Below are positions 25,824 through 35,884 of a stretch of 64,000 bases of DNA, piece by piece. The notes below the pieces were generated by a model that saw only the letters and a list, made by a program, of their open reading frames with translations, was not told where the DNA came from and searched no databases. The position numbers and the translations under genes were made by a program. How positions within the stretch are numbered: the stretch's first letter is position 1; the number at the start of each line of letters is the position of its first letter. The DNA comes from Paenibacillus oenotherae (GTDB lineage Bacteria > Bacillota > Bacilli > Paenibacillales > Paenibacillaceae), in NCBI RefSeq assembly GCF_019443105.1, contig NZ_JAHZIJ010000008.1:62001-126000 (forward strand). Reading direction: 5' to 3'.

Positions 25824-27487
25824 CTAAATTTCCAACAAAGGGAACTAACGGTGTGCGATTTGTATATTATACGGATACTCCTGTTGATAGTGTTGCTCTA
25901 GCAGGCACCTTCAATAATTGGAATGGCGATAGAAACTACATGAGCAGAATGGAAGAGGGGACAGGTTGGGAGATAGAACTGCCTATTCTTAAGGGGAGGC
26001 ATCTCTATAAATTTGTGGTGAATGGGGAAGCTTGGATTGTAGACCCGCTCAATCCGAGTATTTCGGAAGATGCGCAGAACAACTCTGCGATTACGGTAAC
26101 TGAACATGGTGATGTGCTAATCAGAACAAATGAGATTTCGGAAAGTAATCCGGGCTATATGTATGAGAACTTCACAGCTCTTCCTAGTCCGGAATGGCTT
26201 AAAAAATCGGTCATTTATGAGCTTCATCTCCGTGCGTATACGGACACCGGTTTCCGAGGACTGGCTGATAAAATAGACTATTTTAAAGAAATGGGAATCA
26301 ACACGCTTTGGCTGATGCCGTTTAACGAAGTGGGACATGAACGCAGGATTGGTAAATACGGTGATCCCTACGCGGTAAAAGATTTTTATTCGATCGATCC
26401 ACAATTCGGAACCAAAGATGATGTATTGTTATTTATGCGCAAAGCCCATGACAACGGGATCAGGGTCATTCTGGATTGGGTCTTGAACCGCACCAGCGTG
26501 GATCATATTATGACAGGAAGTCATCCGGAATATTTTACACATAATGAACAGAATCAGATCTATTATGATGTGCCTCTTCGCGAATATTTTGCCGGGTTGG
26601 AATTTAGCAACCGCGACATGAGGCAATATGTCATTGATGCTATGAAATACTGGATTACGGAGTTTGATTTTGACGGCATTCGATTGGATGATTCGGACAT
26701 TACTCCCTACGATTTCCTCACTGAGATCAAGCAGGCTCTGCAGGAAGTAAAAGCGGATCTCATCCTGATCTCTCAGTCCTACGATGAATATCATCATCTT
26801 GAATCATGTGATTTGACCTACAACGGAAATCCGCGAATTCTGATTCGTCAGATGATCGACAGAACGATTACACAGCATGATTTTGCAACGAGTTATAACT
26901 CTTACAAGTACAGCTTTCCCAAGAATGCTCTGCGGATGAATTGGCTTGAGGAGAAAGAACAGTCCAGAATCTGTGAGTATTTAGGCGAAGAGCATGCCGG
27001 ACCTGCGGCTTCGGTCTTACTGACGCTCGAAGGCGTTCCCCTCGTCATGATGGGACAGGAATTTAATGAGAATACGATGGAAACATGGACGTCCTTATTC
27101 GATGAGTATAAGCTCAACTGGGATTCGTTTGATACAGGGATGTTCGAGCACTATAAATCCCTGATCCATCTTCGAACCAATGAGCCGGCACTTTGGGCGG
27201 GCGAATTAGCGTTCATACGTAACTCGGAACAAATGGTGTTATCCTATATTAGGCAGCACGAAGGCATCCAATTTCTGATTGTCGTTAATTTGTCAGGGGA
27301 GGCATTGCTCGTTCATTTTGATGAGAAAGCCCTCGTAGACGAATTCATCAATGGCAAGGGAAATATACGCTATCGCACCGGAGGGGGCGATCTCCGCACC
27401 GAGAAAGATGGTTCAGCATTATGGGTGGATAGCTATGAAACAATCATATATAAAATAGATGAATGCAAGGAAGAGGGTGCTCTCTGA
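25817..27487 (+). CDS. GH13 homologue with CBM48-like domain and degenerate catalytic motifs
   Basis: 556 residues. An N-terminal early-set/CBM48 domain (VALAGTFNNWNG, LPILKGRHLYKFVVNGEAW, about 10-95) precedes a GH13 barrel. Region II is intact (FDGIRLDDSD, Asp291). Region I has Arg where His is usual (LDWVLNRTS). The acid/base position reads ILISQSYDEY, so Gln320 replaces Glu. The region IV motif NHD-x-x-R is replaced by EKEQSR (379-384). A barrel with these changes is unlikely to hydrolyse glycosides normally. It may be a binding or regulatory pseudoenzyme, or have altered chemistry. It is translationally coupled to the active GH13 before it. Confidence 0.8.
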   Translation: MLTKFPTKGTNGVRFVYYTDTPVDSVALAGTFNNWNGDRNYMSRMEEGTGWEIELPILKGRHLYKFVVNGEAWIVDPLNPSISEDAQNNSAITVTEHGDVLIRTNEISESNPGYMYENFTALPSPEWLKKSVIYELHLRAYTDTGFRGLADKIDYFKEMGINTLWLMPFNEVGHERRIGKYGDPYAVKDFYSIDPQFGTKDDVLLFMRKAHDNGIRVILDWVLNRTSVDHIMTGSHPEYFTHNEQNQIYYDVPLREYFAGLEFSNRDMRQYVIDAMKYWITEFDFDGIRLDDSDITPYDFLTEIKQALQEVKADLILISQSYDEYHHLESCDLTYNGNPRILIRQMIDRTITQHDFATSYNSYKYSFPKNALRMNWLEEKEQSRICEYLGEEHAGPAASVLLTLEGVPLVMMGQEFNENTMETWTSLFDEYKLNWDSFDTGMFEHYKSLIHLRTNEPALWAGELAFIRNSEQMVLSYIRQHEGIQFLIVVNLSGEALLVHFDEKALVDEFINGKGNIRYRTGGGDLRTEKDGSALWVDSYETIIYKIDECKEEGAL

Positions 27488-27488
27488 G

Positions 27489-28250
27489 ATGTACCCGCAA
27501 TTTGATTTGACTGGCAAGATTGCCATGATTACAGGAGCTAGTAAAGGGATCGGGTTCGGGCTTGCAAAAGCATTGGCTCATGCGGGTGCGAAGGTTGCTG
27601 TTGCAGCAAGAAACGGGGAAGAACTGGATCGGTTAGTAGCGGAAATCCGGGCTGACGGAGGCGAAGCGGTCGCTTTTGTACTGGATGTTCGGAATGTGAA
27701 GGAGATTGATTCGGTCATTAATGGGGTTAAGATGCATTTTGGAAGATTGGATATCCTGGTTAACAATGCCGGACTCGGTGATAATCATCCAGCAGTCGAT
27801 GTGACAGAAGAAGATTGGGACAAGATGATGGATGTTAATCTCAAAGGTTTGTTCTTCTGTTGTCAATCGGCAGGGAAGATTATGCTAGCCCAGGGATATG
27901 GCAAAATCATAAATATGAGCTCACAGGCTAGTGTTGTTGGCATTGTAGATCACGCTGTATATTGCACCTCCAAGGGCGGGGTTAATCAGTTGACGCGAGT
28001 TCTGGCATTGGAATGGTCTGCTGGAGGCGTGAATGTAAACGCAGTCGGACCAACCTTTACATATACGCCAGGAAATTCAGAGCGTCTCGATGACCCTGCG
28101 TATTTAGAAGGGGTGCTGGCAAGAATACCTAATCGACGTTTGGCTGAGATTAGTGATGTCGCAGGTGCAGTCATCTATCTCGCTTCACCAGCAAGCGATA
28201 TGGTAACGGGTACCACTCTGATGGTTGACGGAGGCTGGACTGCGCAGTAA
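27489..28250 (+). CDS. SDR-family oxidoreductase, gluconate/glucose dehydrogenase-like
   Basis: 253 residues. TGASKGIG is the nucleotide-binding motif, NNAGLG follows, and the catalytic residues are INMSSQASV and YCTSKGG. The C-terminus GTTLMVDGGW is typical of classical SDRs such as gluconate 5-dehydrogenase and glucose 1-dehydrogenase. The ATG at 27489 overlaps the end of the GH13-like gene closely (stop at 27485-27487). An upstream in-frame start at 27459 lies inside that gene and is less likely. As the third gene of the alpha-glucoside operon it probably oxidises or reduces a released sugar. Confidence 0.85.
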   Translation: MYPQFDLTGKIAMITGASKGIGFGLAKALAHAGAKVAVAARNGEELDRLVAEIRADGGEAVAFVLDVRNVKEIDSVINGVKMHFGRLDILVNNAGLGDNHPAVDVTEEDWDKMMDVNLKGLFFCCQSAGKIMLAQGYGKIINMSSQASVVGIVDHAVYCTSKGGVNQLTRVLALEWSAGGVNVNAVGPTFTYTPGNSERLDDPAYLEGVLARIPNRRLAEISDVAGAVIYLASPASDMVTGTTLMVDGGWTAQ

Positions 28251-28348
28251 ATGACTTAGGCCCCCGTATCACAGTAATAAGGAGCTGTTCAGAACGGAGC
28301 GAGGTAAAACATGCGAAACGGCATGTATTTGCTCGTTTCCGGCCCCAT

Positions 28349-28511
28349 GAAGGTGAAATGCCTGCCAGCGTGCAGGTATTTCACCTTCGTTTTTCCTTAA
28401 CGGCTGATTTTTTCACAAATTCATGCTTCATCGCAGGCATTCTACTATTATGGCTTCTTGTAACCGAAATTCATGCTTCATCGCAGGCTTCTTACTCCGT
28501 CACGCTGCCCT
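28349..28511. repeat. Dispersed hairpin repeat, copy A
   Basis: A 17-bp stem (28349-28365 with 28372-28388, loop CAGCGT, one wobble) is followed by two copies, 60 bp apart, of ATTCATGCTTCATCGCAGG (28419-28437 and 28479-28497). The copy ends in CTTCTTACTCCGTCACGCT. Located just downstream of the SDR gene. Same orientation as copy B; the remaining copies are inverted. Confidence 0.8.
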
Positions 28512-28715
28512 CTAATCACACTTGGAGAAGGGGTTGTCCAGATAGATGACCCTACAAGATCAACTCCGCAAGACGATGAATCCCCTGCTCAATCGATGCT
28601 TCATCTACTTTTGCGAACCCCAATACCCATCCTTCTCGGTTGCTTTCCAAACAATAGGGTCCAAGAGGGTAGACACGCCTTTTGAAGGGCTAGCTTTGAC
28701 ATACGCTGCATTTTG

Positions 28716-28744
28716 TTGCAAATGCAATAAAATTGTTGTACTAT
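28716..28744 (+). promoter_or_regulatory. Promoter of the marR-paiA-paiB operon with overlapping dyad
   Basis: TTGCAA (28716-28721), 17-bp spacer, TACTAT (28739-28744). The dyad TTGCAAATGCAA (28716-28727) covers the -35 and is a plausible MarR operator. Confidence 0.6.
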
Positions 28745-28789
28745 TCTCTTATTGCCTTTGACAAATATAATTTTAGCGGAGTTGCATAT

Positions 28790-29775
<986 letters not shown>

Positions 29776-29836
29776 CCAGACAGATGGGCACAATTGGTTT
29801 ATGATTAGATTTTTATTTGCGGGAGGAGAATACAAT

Positions 29837-30448
29837 ATGTATGTACCTGCACATTTTGAAATTACGGATCTATCAACTGTCTATAAGATTATTAGAGAAA
29901 ATAGTTTTGCTGCATTGTTTTCTCAACATAAGGGCGCACCCTATGCTACCCACTTGCCACTAATTCTCGATCAAGATCATATGTATCTATACGGGCATTT
30001 TGCTCGTCCAAATCCTCAATGGAAGGACATTGGGAATCAAATTGTGTTAGCTGTATTTCATGGCCCTCATTGTTATATCTCCCCTTCTTGGTATGAGACG
30101 AATCGGGCAGTTCCAACATGGAATTATGTGACGGTTCATGTATACGGGGAAGTCGAGCTTATAGATGACGAAGATGAGTTAGCGGCTTCCTTGAATGATA
30201 TGGTGTTGAAGTACGAATCCCCTGATAGTTCCTACAGCTTGCGGGATATAGACCCCGGCTATCTTAGTGGTTTGAATAAAGGGATTCAAGGGTTTAAGTT
30301 GAAAATCAACAGGATAGAAGGGAAAGCAAAGTTAAGCCAAAATCATTCCATCGAGCGTCAGCAATTGGTTATTCAACAACTTGAGAAAAGTCAAAATGCT
30401 GACGAACACAAAATCTCTGCTTTGATGAAAGAAAGTCTCAGGCATTAA
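29837..30448 (+). CDS. paiB: FMN-binding negative transcriptional regulator PaiB
   Basis: 203 residues. [20 protein letters not shown] at the start, then [35 protein letters not shown] and [14 protein letters not shown] are the conserved PaiB blocks of a split-barrel flavin-binding fold. In B. subtilis PaiB represses sporulation and degradative-enzyme genes. The ATG at 29837 has GGAGGAG upstream. It follows paiA and the marR gene in one operon. Confidence 0.88.
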   Translation: MYVPAHFEITDLSTVYKIIRENSFAALFSQHKGAPYATHLPLILDQDHMYLYGHFARPNPQWKDIGNQIVLAVFHGPHCYISPSWYETNRAVPTWNYVTVHVYGEVELIDDEDELAASLNDMVLKYESPDSSYSLRDIDPGYLSGLNKGIQGFKLKINRIEGKAKLSQNHSIERQQLVIQQLEKSQNADEHKISALMKESLRH

Positions 30449-30595
30449 CGAATACGGATCATCCAATAACGCATACATTAACTTTCTATAACTACAGGCC
30501 ATCCTTTTAGTGGGATGGCTTTTTCAAATCATAAGTAACGTAAATAACGATTTGAAACGTGGAATGTTCCCTAAATGTTAACAGTTACAACACTT

Positions 30596-30647
30596 TTGAC
30601 ATTGTGTAAGTGGTATCGCAATGATAAAATTAAACTAAAAATTTAGT
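30596..30647 (+). promoter_or_regulatory. Promoter region and dyad upstream of the FAD oxidoreductase
   Basis: A perfect -35 TTGACA (30596-30601) is followed by an AT-rich region without a clear consensus -10. The dyad ACTAAA-AA-TTTAGT (30634-30647) lies between promoter and ribosome binding site. It may be the site of the TetR regulator encoded downstream. Confidence 0.45.
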
Positions 30648-30669
30648 CTAATTATTGGAGGCGAATAGT

Positions 30670-31941
30670 ATGAAGAAAGTGTGTATCGTAGGGGCGGGTC
30701 TAAGCGGCTTGGTTACGGCGGCTTTATTAGCGAAGAGAGGGAACCAGGTTGTTGTTATGGAACGTGCGCCGATTCTGGGCGGCAGAAGCCATGTCATTTC
30801 AATGAATGGCTTTAAAATGAGTTATGGCGCCCATGCGGTATTGGCTCCCAAACAGGAACCTATGCGTTCCATCGTTCAAGAACTTGAACTGCCGATGGAG
30901 TACAGGAAGGCAAGCTTGTCCAAATTCAAGCTCTTTATGGAAGGCAAAGTCATCTCAAGTCCTCTTGGCTTCGGTGCGCTGACCTCTCCCGCAATTTCGG
31001 GTTTATTCAATCATTTGAAATGTTTGAAGCAATTTTACCAGATGGTAAAGCAAGCACCGGCTTTTCCGCAAACCATGTCCGTAGGCCAATGGATCCGAGA
31101 CAACGTGGGAAACCCCGAGATTGCCAAAGTCCTTTCAGCTTAAGCATCATTATCGGTCTATGACGGCGAGCTCGACTTATATTCTATGAACCGTTTCGTT
31201 GAATTAACCGCCCGCCAGTATGAGAAAAACGAGCCTTTAAGCTATATGGGGTATGACGTCCTCTTGGAAGAGCTGCAAAAAGCAATTACAAAAAATGGGG
31301 GCATTATTCGATTGGGGAAACCCGTCTCGGAACTTATTGTTGAGGCTGACCAAGTGAAAGGTGTAGTGTGTGCGGGGGAACGGCATGAATTCGATGAAGT
31401 GGTGCTGAACGTGCCACCGAAAGAGTTAACGAAGCTTTTAAGTTATCCATCCCTTGCAGATGAGTTCGGCGAGTATGTCAATCAATCGGCTCATTATGTG
31501 TTCGTCTATGATATCATGTTATCTAAGAGGCTCCGCGGCGATATCGGTAATTTGTTGGATCTGGATGGAGGCTTCTACATCAATGATTACGGCTTAAACA
31601 ATCCTGCTTCCGTACCCGCCGGCGGACAGTTAATTAACGGCCTGAAATTTTTGACCGGACAGGAGCAGCTAGACGACAGCCACGCGAAGGGCTCGCAAAC
31701 CGCATTTGAAGCTTTGCTCCATAAAGTGTACCCAGGATGGGAAAAGTATGTGGTACACAAACGAATGATCAACAGAGCTATGGTGAACGGAATTGCCAGA
31801 AGAACGTATGCCAAACTGTTGCCTCTGCAAAGCCGAGCCGTACGAGGATTATATCTGGTTGGAGATTCTACACAAGGGTCGGGATCGCTTGGTATGCCTT
31901 GCTATGATAGCGCGAAGAAAGTAGCGGATTTATTATCCTGA
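30670..31941 (+). pseudogene. FAD-dependent oxidoreductase (phytoene-desaturase-like), split by one in-frame stop
   Basis: VCIVGAGLSGLVTAALLAKR is the dinucleotide-binding motif and ERAPILGGRSHVISMNGF the following GG motif. The frame stops at TAA 31141-31143 after AKVLSA and resumes in the same frame (ASLSVYDGELDLYSMNRF) to 31941. The C-terminus has YLVGDSTQGSGSLGMPCYDS, the FAD-binding end of amine-oxidase/CrtI-type enzymes. Without the TAA the protein would be 423 residues, so this is a recent nonsense mutation, a sequencing error or a read-through site. GGAGG precedes the ATG at 30670. Confidence 0.85.
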
Positions 31942-31983
31942 ATGAAATAGGAAGTATGAGCTTTTAGACGGAGGAATCCATGC

Positions 31984-32565
31984 ATGGGCCAGGGAAAAGA
32001 GAAAATTCTGCAAACCGCTTTACAGGAATTTTCGGAAAAAGGATACGATGGGGCTAGAATTGATTATATTTCAAAAATGGCCGGTGTTAATAAGGCATTA
32101 ATTTATTATCACTTTAAAAGCAAGGAAGAATTATTCACGGCGGTTATTAACGACTTATTCGAAAAAGCGGTTTCCGTTTCAATTGAACCTACAGGTACAT
32201 CGGTTCGCGAAAACTTGATTCAAGTCATGGAACATTTCATTGATTTTCTTCATTCCAACCCGTATTTCGTGAAGATTATGGATCAGAGCGTCGCGCAAGA
32301 TCGAGACATATTTCAACAGCTTCATCGCCAAAATTTCTTTTTCGAGATGGTGATGGGGATGTATCAGCTTGGTGTCCAGACCGGCGAATGTAGGAAGGTT
32401 GATCATCCTGAAGATTTCGTCGTGAGCTTACTAGGTGCGGTTTATTTTTATTTCTCTCATCACAAGGCGATTCGGAAGTTTTACGGGAATATCTCTGAAG
32501 AGGAAGTTATCGTGATCCGAAAAAAAACGATGAAGGATATGATCTCAAGGTTGATTTTTTTATGA
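31984..32565 (+). CDS. TetR/AcrR-family regulator
   Basis: 193 residues. The HTH is ILQTALQEFSEKGYDGARID, YISKMAGVNKALIYYHFKSK, with the conserved Y-Y-H-F turn. The C-terminal domain resembles the group controlling efflux or oxidoreductases (FIDFLHSNPYFVKIMDQSVA). GGAGG is just upstream. It lies 40 bp after the broken FAD oxidoreductase and may regulate it through the ACTAAA dyad. Confidence 0.88.
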   Translation: MGQGKEKILQTALQEFSEKGYDGARIDYISKMAGVNKALIYYHFKSKEELFTAVINDLFEKAVSVSIEPTGTSVRENLIQVMEHFIDFLHSNPYFVKIMDQSVAQDRDIFQQLHRQNFFFEMVMGMYQLGVQTGECRKVDHPEDFVVSLLGAVYFYFSHHKAIRKFYGNISEEEVIVIRKKTMKDMISRLIFL

Positions 32566-32569
32566 TCCT

Positions 32570-32592
32570 AGGCACCCAATCGGGTGCCTTTC
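32570..32592 (+). terminator. Terminator-like hairpin after the TetR gene
   Basis: AGGCACCC (32570-32577) pairs with GGGTGCCT (32582-32589) around AATC, followed by a short TT-CG. A perfect 8-bp stem with a weak U-tract. Confidence 0.6.
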
Positions 32593-32807
32593 GTCTGCAT
32601 TGAGGCTCAGACGCTACCTTGCGGAAGTACAAGAGTGGTTGCCCCGCCTGTGAAATCCCCGGAATATCAGAGATTCCAGCCAATATTGCGAAAACAACTA
32701 AAATATTCCCTTATTCCAGTCGATACAAGTCGTAGGAACTATATTTCAATCATTTTTCCAAGCAGAAACAATTGCGTGCGACTATATCACTGTGTCTGAG
32801 AGGAATT

Positions 32808-34580
32808 ATGTCCATGCCATTTAGGCCTAAAGTCTTTGGTATTCTAATCATTTTATTATGCCTGTTCCTGCATCTGTCCGTCTCTCCCGTGAGTGCGGAG
32901 GAACGTTCGTTCGAGATCAGCAAGGTCGACATTCATGCGGTCATCGACTCTGACGGTAATATGCAAATAACCGAGAGGGATGTATACCGATTTGATGGTG
33001 TCTTTCACGGAATTCTAGTCGACTTGAATACGGACGGCTCGGACGGCATCGAGAACTTCACTGCCTACGAGGTATCGGACGAAGGCGAAGTTCCGCTTAA
33101 ATTCGAGCAATCAGGTGACGGGGACGCACTCCATTACAAGATTTATTCCGATTCCGCCGATACAACGAAGGAGTTCCTGATCTCTTATACCGTCAAGAAT
33201 GTCGTACAAGTGTATGCAGACACCGCGGAGCTGTACTGGAAGTTCTTCGATGAGACGAATGCTAATGCGTTTGGGACGGTGAATATCGAGATCGAACTGC
33301 CGGAAGGGATCACGAGGGACGAGGTCACGACGTTCGGTCATGGCCCGTTAGACGGAATCATTCATGTTCTGGACGATGGAACGGTCTCCTTCCAGGTCAA
33401 TTCGCTGCCGGCCAATGAGATGCTCGAGGCGCGAGTTCTGTTCCCTGTGAGCTATGTCCTTGGCAGCAAGAGAATAAGCAGCGAGCCGATGCTCGATAAG
33501 ATTCTGGAGCAGGAAAGGAACTGGAGGGCAGATGACAAGAGCCCGGAGAGTTCGAATGATTACACGGTACCCTATGCGCTGCTCCTGCTGCTTGCCAACC
33601 TCGCGGTCGGCATCACGATATACTTCCGATACCGCAAGGCCCCCAAATCGAATTGGAAGGGTGATTATTATCGCGAGCTTCCCTCCGACGCTTCGCCTGC
33701 CGTTGTGAGCTTTCTGCTCGATTACCGAATCGAGCCCAGGGATCTGATGGCGACTCTGCTCGACTTCGTGAGAAGGAAATATATCGTCATGGAGAAGCTG
33801 AATTCGCCGAAGGCCGGAGCGGGAGCGGGCAAAGGGAGTGACTATTCCTTCGTATGGCGAAACAAGAATACCGAAGGCTTGCTGCCGCACGAAGCGATGC
33901 TGCTTCAATGGTTTTTCGGCAAGATAGGCGATGGCAATAAGGTGACCCTTTCGGAAATTCGCTCTGAAGCGTCCTTGCGTTCTGATTTTCCAGTGAAATG
34001 GTTAGACTGGCAGCGGAAAGTCAGGGAAGCGGCCATGAATCGGGGATATGTGGGGATAAACTCCGGTATCTACAGATGGGTAATTCTCGTCTTCCTCGTA
34101 CAGTTCATCGGCTTCTTGTTCTTTGCGCCAATCGATTGGAGATGGTTGATGTTTTGCTCGCTTCCGCTTCCTTTCTTCAAGCCGAAAGGAGTTCTGAGAA
34201 CGCTAAAGGGACAGACCGAATACGAGAAATGGAAGGCGTTCGGCCGGTTCCTTAGCGCTTACAGCCGAATCGAGAAGCGTGATACGATGGCCGTCCACTT
34301 ATGGGATCATTATTTCGTATACGCAATTCCGCTCGGAGTGGCGAAGAAGATGATTAAGGACACGAAGGTCAAAATCCTGAATAAGAAAGACAGCGGCTAC
34401 GACGATGCCACCCTCTACGCTTCGGCGGCTATTATTGAATTCGACCAGCTGAACAAGCTATTCAATGGAACGGTCTCGGAGGCAAATAAGACGAGCAGCG
34501 GGGACTCCTCTGATTCCGGTGGATGGTTCTCTTCCGGAGGCGGTGACGGAGGGGGCGGCGGCGGACGCGGAGCGTTCTGA
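32808..34580 (+). CDS. DUF2207 membrane protein
   Basis: 590 residues. A signal peptide (FGILIILLCLFLHLSVSPVS, cleavage near VSA-EE) is followed by an extracellular domain (residues 30-240, including VDIHAVIDSDGNMQITERDV, the DUF2207 hallmark). A membrane helix (YALLLLLANLAVGITIYF), a cytoplasmic domain and two more helices (ILVFLVQFIGFLFF, WRWLMFCSLPLPFF) follow. The C-terminus is a Ser/Gly-rich tail ending GGGGGGRGAF. The function is unknown. Adjacent lemA is the usual partner. The ATG at 32808 follows AGAGGA. Confidence 0.87.
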   Translation: MSMPFRPKVFGILIILLCLFLHLSVSPVSAEERSFEISKVDIHAVIDSDGNMQITERDVYRFDGVFHGILVDLNTDGSDGIENFTAYEVSDEGEVPLKFEQSGDGDALHYKIYSDSADTTKEFLISYTVKNVVQVYADTAELYWKFFDETNANAFGTVNIEIELPEGITRDEVTTFGHGPLDGIIHVLDDGTVSFQVNSLPANEMLEARVLFPVSYVLGSKRISSEPMLDKILEQERNWRADDKSPESSNDYTVPYALLLLLANLAVGITIYFRYRKAPKSNWKGDYYRELPSDASPAVVSFLLDYRIEPRDLMATLLDFVRRKYIVMEKLNSPKAGAGAGKGSDYSFVWRNKNTEGLLPHEAMLLQWFFGKIGDGNKVTLSEIRSEASLRSDFPVKWLDWQRKVREAAMNRGYVGINSGIYRWVILVFLVQFIGFLFFAPIDWRWLMFCSLPLPFFKPKGVLRTLKGQTEYEKWKAFGRFLSAYSRIEKRDTMAVHLWDHYFVYAIPLGVAKKMIKDTKVKILNKKDSGYDDATLYASAAIIEFDQLNKLFNGTVSEANKTSSGDSSDSGGWFSSGGGDGGGGGGRGAF

Positions 34581-34618
34581 TGCAGGATAAATGAACGACT
34601 AATAGGGAGGGCAATCTT

Positions 34619-35179
34619 ATGTCCATGGGCGGTTATATTGGAATTGGTATTTGCGTTATCGTTCTTCTGTGGATCATCGTTACATATAACCGGCTTGTGG
34701 AGCGGCGCAACCGGGTGCGCAACAGCTGGTCGCAGGTGGACATCGTTCTCAAGAATCGCTTTGACCTCATTCCCAACCTGATCGAAACGGTATCGGGATA
34801 TACGGGCTACGAGAGAGAGACGCTGAGTCAGATAACGGAGATGAGAACGAAATATGCCTCTGCATCGTCCGTCGCCGATAAAGCTTCGGCCAGCGGTGAA
34901 TTGTCGGCGGCTCTCGGCCGAGTGATGATGGTTGCGGAGGGCTATCCCGACTTAAAGGCGAGCGCGAACTTTCTATATCTCAAAGAACAGCTTACGGAGA
35001 TTGAGGATAAAATCCGGTATGCCAGACAGTTCTACAATGATGCGGTCGAAGTATTCAACACCGCGCTTGCCGTTTTCCCGTCCAATCTGTTGGCCGGAAT
35101 GTTCGGGTTCCGCGAGGAAGCCTTCTTCAGAATGGATGAAGCCGAGAAGGCTTTGCCGAAGGTCCCGTCCAAGTTCTAA
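34619..35179 (+). CDS. lemA: LemA family protein
   Basis: 186 residues. One N-terminal membrane helix (IGIGICVIVLLWIIVTYNRL) is followed by the conserved NSWSQVDIVLKNRFDLIPNL and the helical domain (YPDLKASANFLYLKEQLTEI, EDKIRYARQFYNDAVEVFNT). LemA proteins are helical, membrane-anchored and of unknown function, and almost always sit beside a DUF2207 gene, as here. GGGAGG precedes the ATG. Confidence 0.93.
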   Translation: MSMGGYIGIGICVIVLLWIIVTYNRLVERRNRVRNSWSQVDIVLKNRFDLIPNLIETVSGYTGYERETLSQITEMRTKYASASSVADKASASGELSAALGRVMMVAEGYPDLKASANFLYLKEQLTEIEDKIRYARQFYNDAVEVFNTALAVFPSNLLAGMFGFREEAFFRMDEAEKALPKVPSKF

Positions 35180-35295
35180 TGTAAAGAAGCTCTCTCGCGA
35201 TTCGCATCGCAAGAGGGCTTGGCACGAACGAGGTTCAATCGAGCGCTGTCGTCAGTTTGGCTGGTGAACGCCTACAGACCATATTATTGTCTATG

Positions 35296-35326
35296 CATGG
35301 CCATCCGTTGAAGGATGGCCATGTTT
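35296..35326 (+). terminator. Terminator-like hairpin after lemA
   Basis: CATGGCCATCC (35296-35306) and GGATGGCCATG (35313-35323) form a perfect 11-bp stem, followed by TTT. It is the best candidate for the end of the DUF2207-lemA transcript. Confidence 0.6.
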
Positions 35327-35556
35327 AGCAGCTTCCAATTACAAGAAGAGCCTATCGCGTGCTCGCCACATAATTATAGACGGTATCTCTCAGCTCCCAC
35401 TTTAAGAAGCTGTACGATGTGGAATGCCTGCGATCATGGGACTGCCCATGTACTCCTCGCCAGAGGACGATACGTTATTCAATCGCCGAGACAAACGAGA
35501 TGCGAGTCAGGTGAAACATGCGAAACCGCAGTTTTTCTCTCGTTTCTGACCTGATA

Positions 35557-35700
35557 AAGGTGAAATGCCTGCCAGAGTGCAGGCATTTCACCTTCGTTCC
35601 CCTTTTAACGGTCGTTTTTAACTCACATTCATGCATGATCGCAGGAATTTTGCGATTATGGCTTCTTTGTCACCGAAATTCATGCACATTCGCAGGCTTC
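35557..35700. repeat. Dispersed hairpin repeat, copy B
   Basis: A 16-bp perfect stem (35557-35572 with 35579-35594, loop CAGAGT) is followed by two ATTCATGCA...TCGCAGG units (about 35627-35645 and 35678-35697). Same order as copy A. Located downstream of lemA and upstream of the LacI regulator. Confidence 0.8.
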
Positions 35701-35765
35701 GGCTTTAGCGGGAGCGTGGAGTGGTGGATAAGAGAATTAGCACTTAAAGCTTTAAGCTTTTAAAC

Positions 35766-35782
35766 AAATGATGTACGTAACT
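35766..35782. promoter_or_regulatory. Partial LacI operator upstream of the regulator gene
   Basis: AAATGATGTACGTAACT repeats one arm and the centre of the 36-bp palindrome at 36998-37033. It lies about 35 bp upstream of the -35 of the lacI-type gene, consistent with autoregulation. Confidence 0.6.
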
Positions 35783-35812
35783 CAAAAAATTATGGAAACC
35801 ATCATGAAAGCG

Positions 35813-35841
35813 TTGACATTGCAAATTCAGGTTGCTATGAT
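35813..35841 (+). promoter_or_regulatory. Promoter of the LacI-type regulator
   Basis: TTGACA (35813-35818), 17-bp spacer, TATGAT (35836-35841). A near-consensus sigma-A promoter. It excludes in-frame start codons upstream and supports the ATG at 35885. Confidence 0.8.
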
Positions 35842-35884
35842 TAGTGGCGTAGTACAAAATCTCGAGATTAAGTCGTGGTGTGAT

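Noticed and set aside
28280-28760. Overlapping short ORFs downstream of the SDR gene
   Set aside because: They read through the dispersed repeat copy A and the marR promoter and have no ribosome binding sites.
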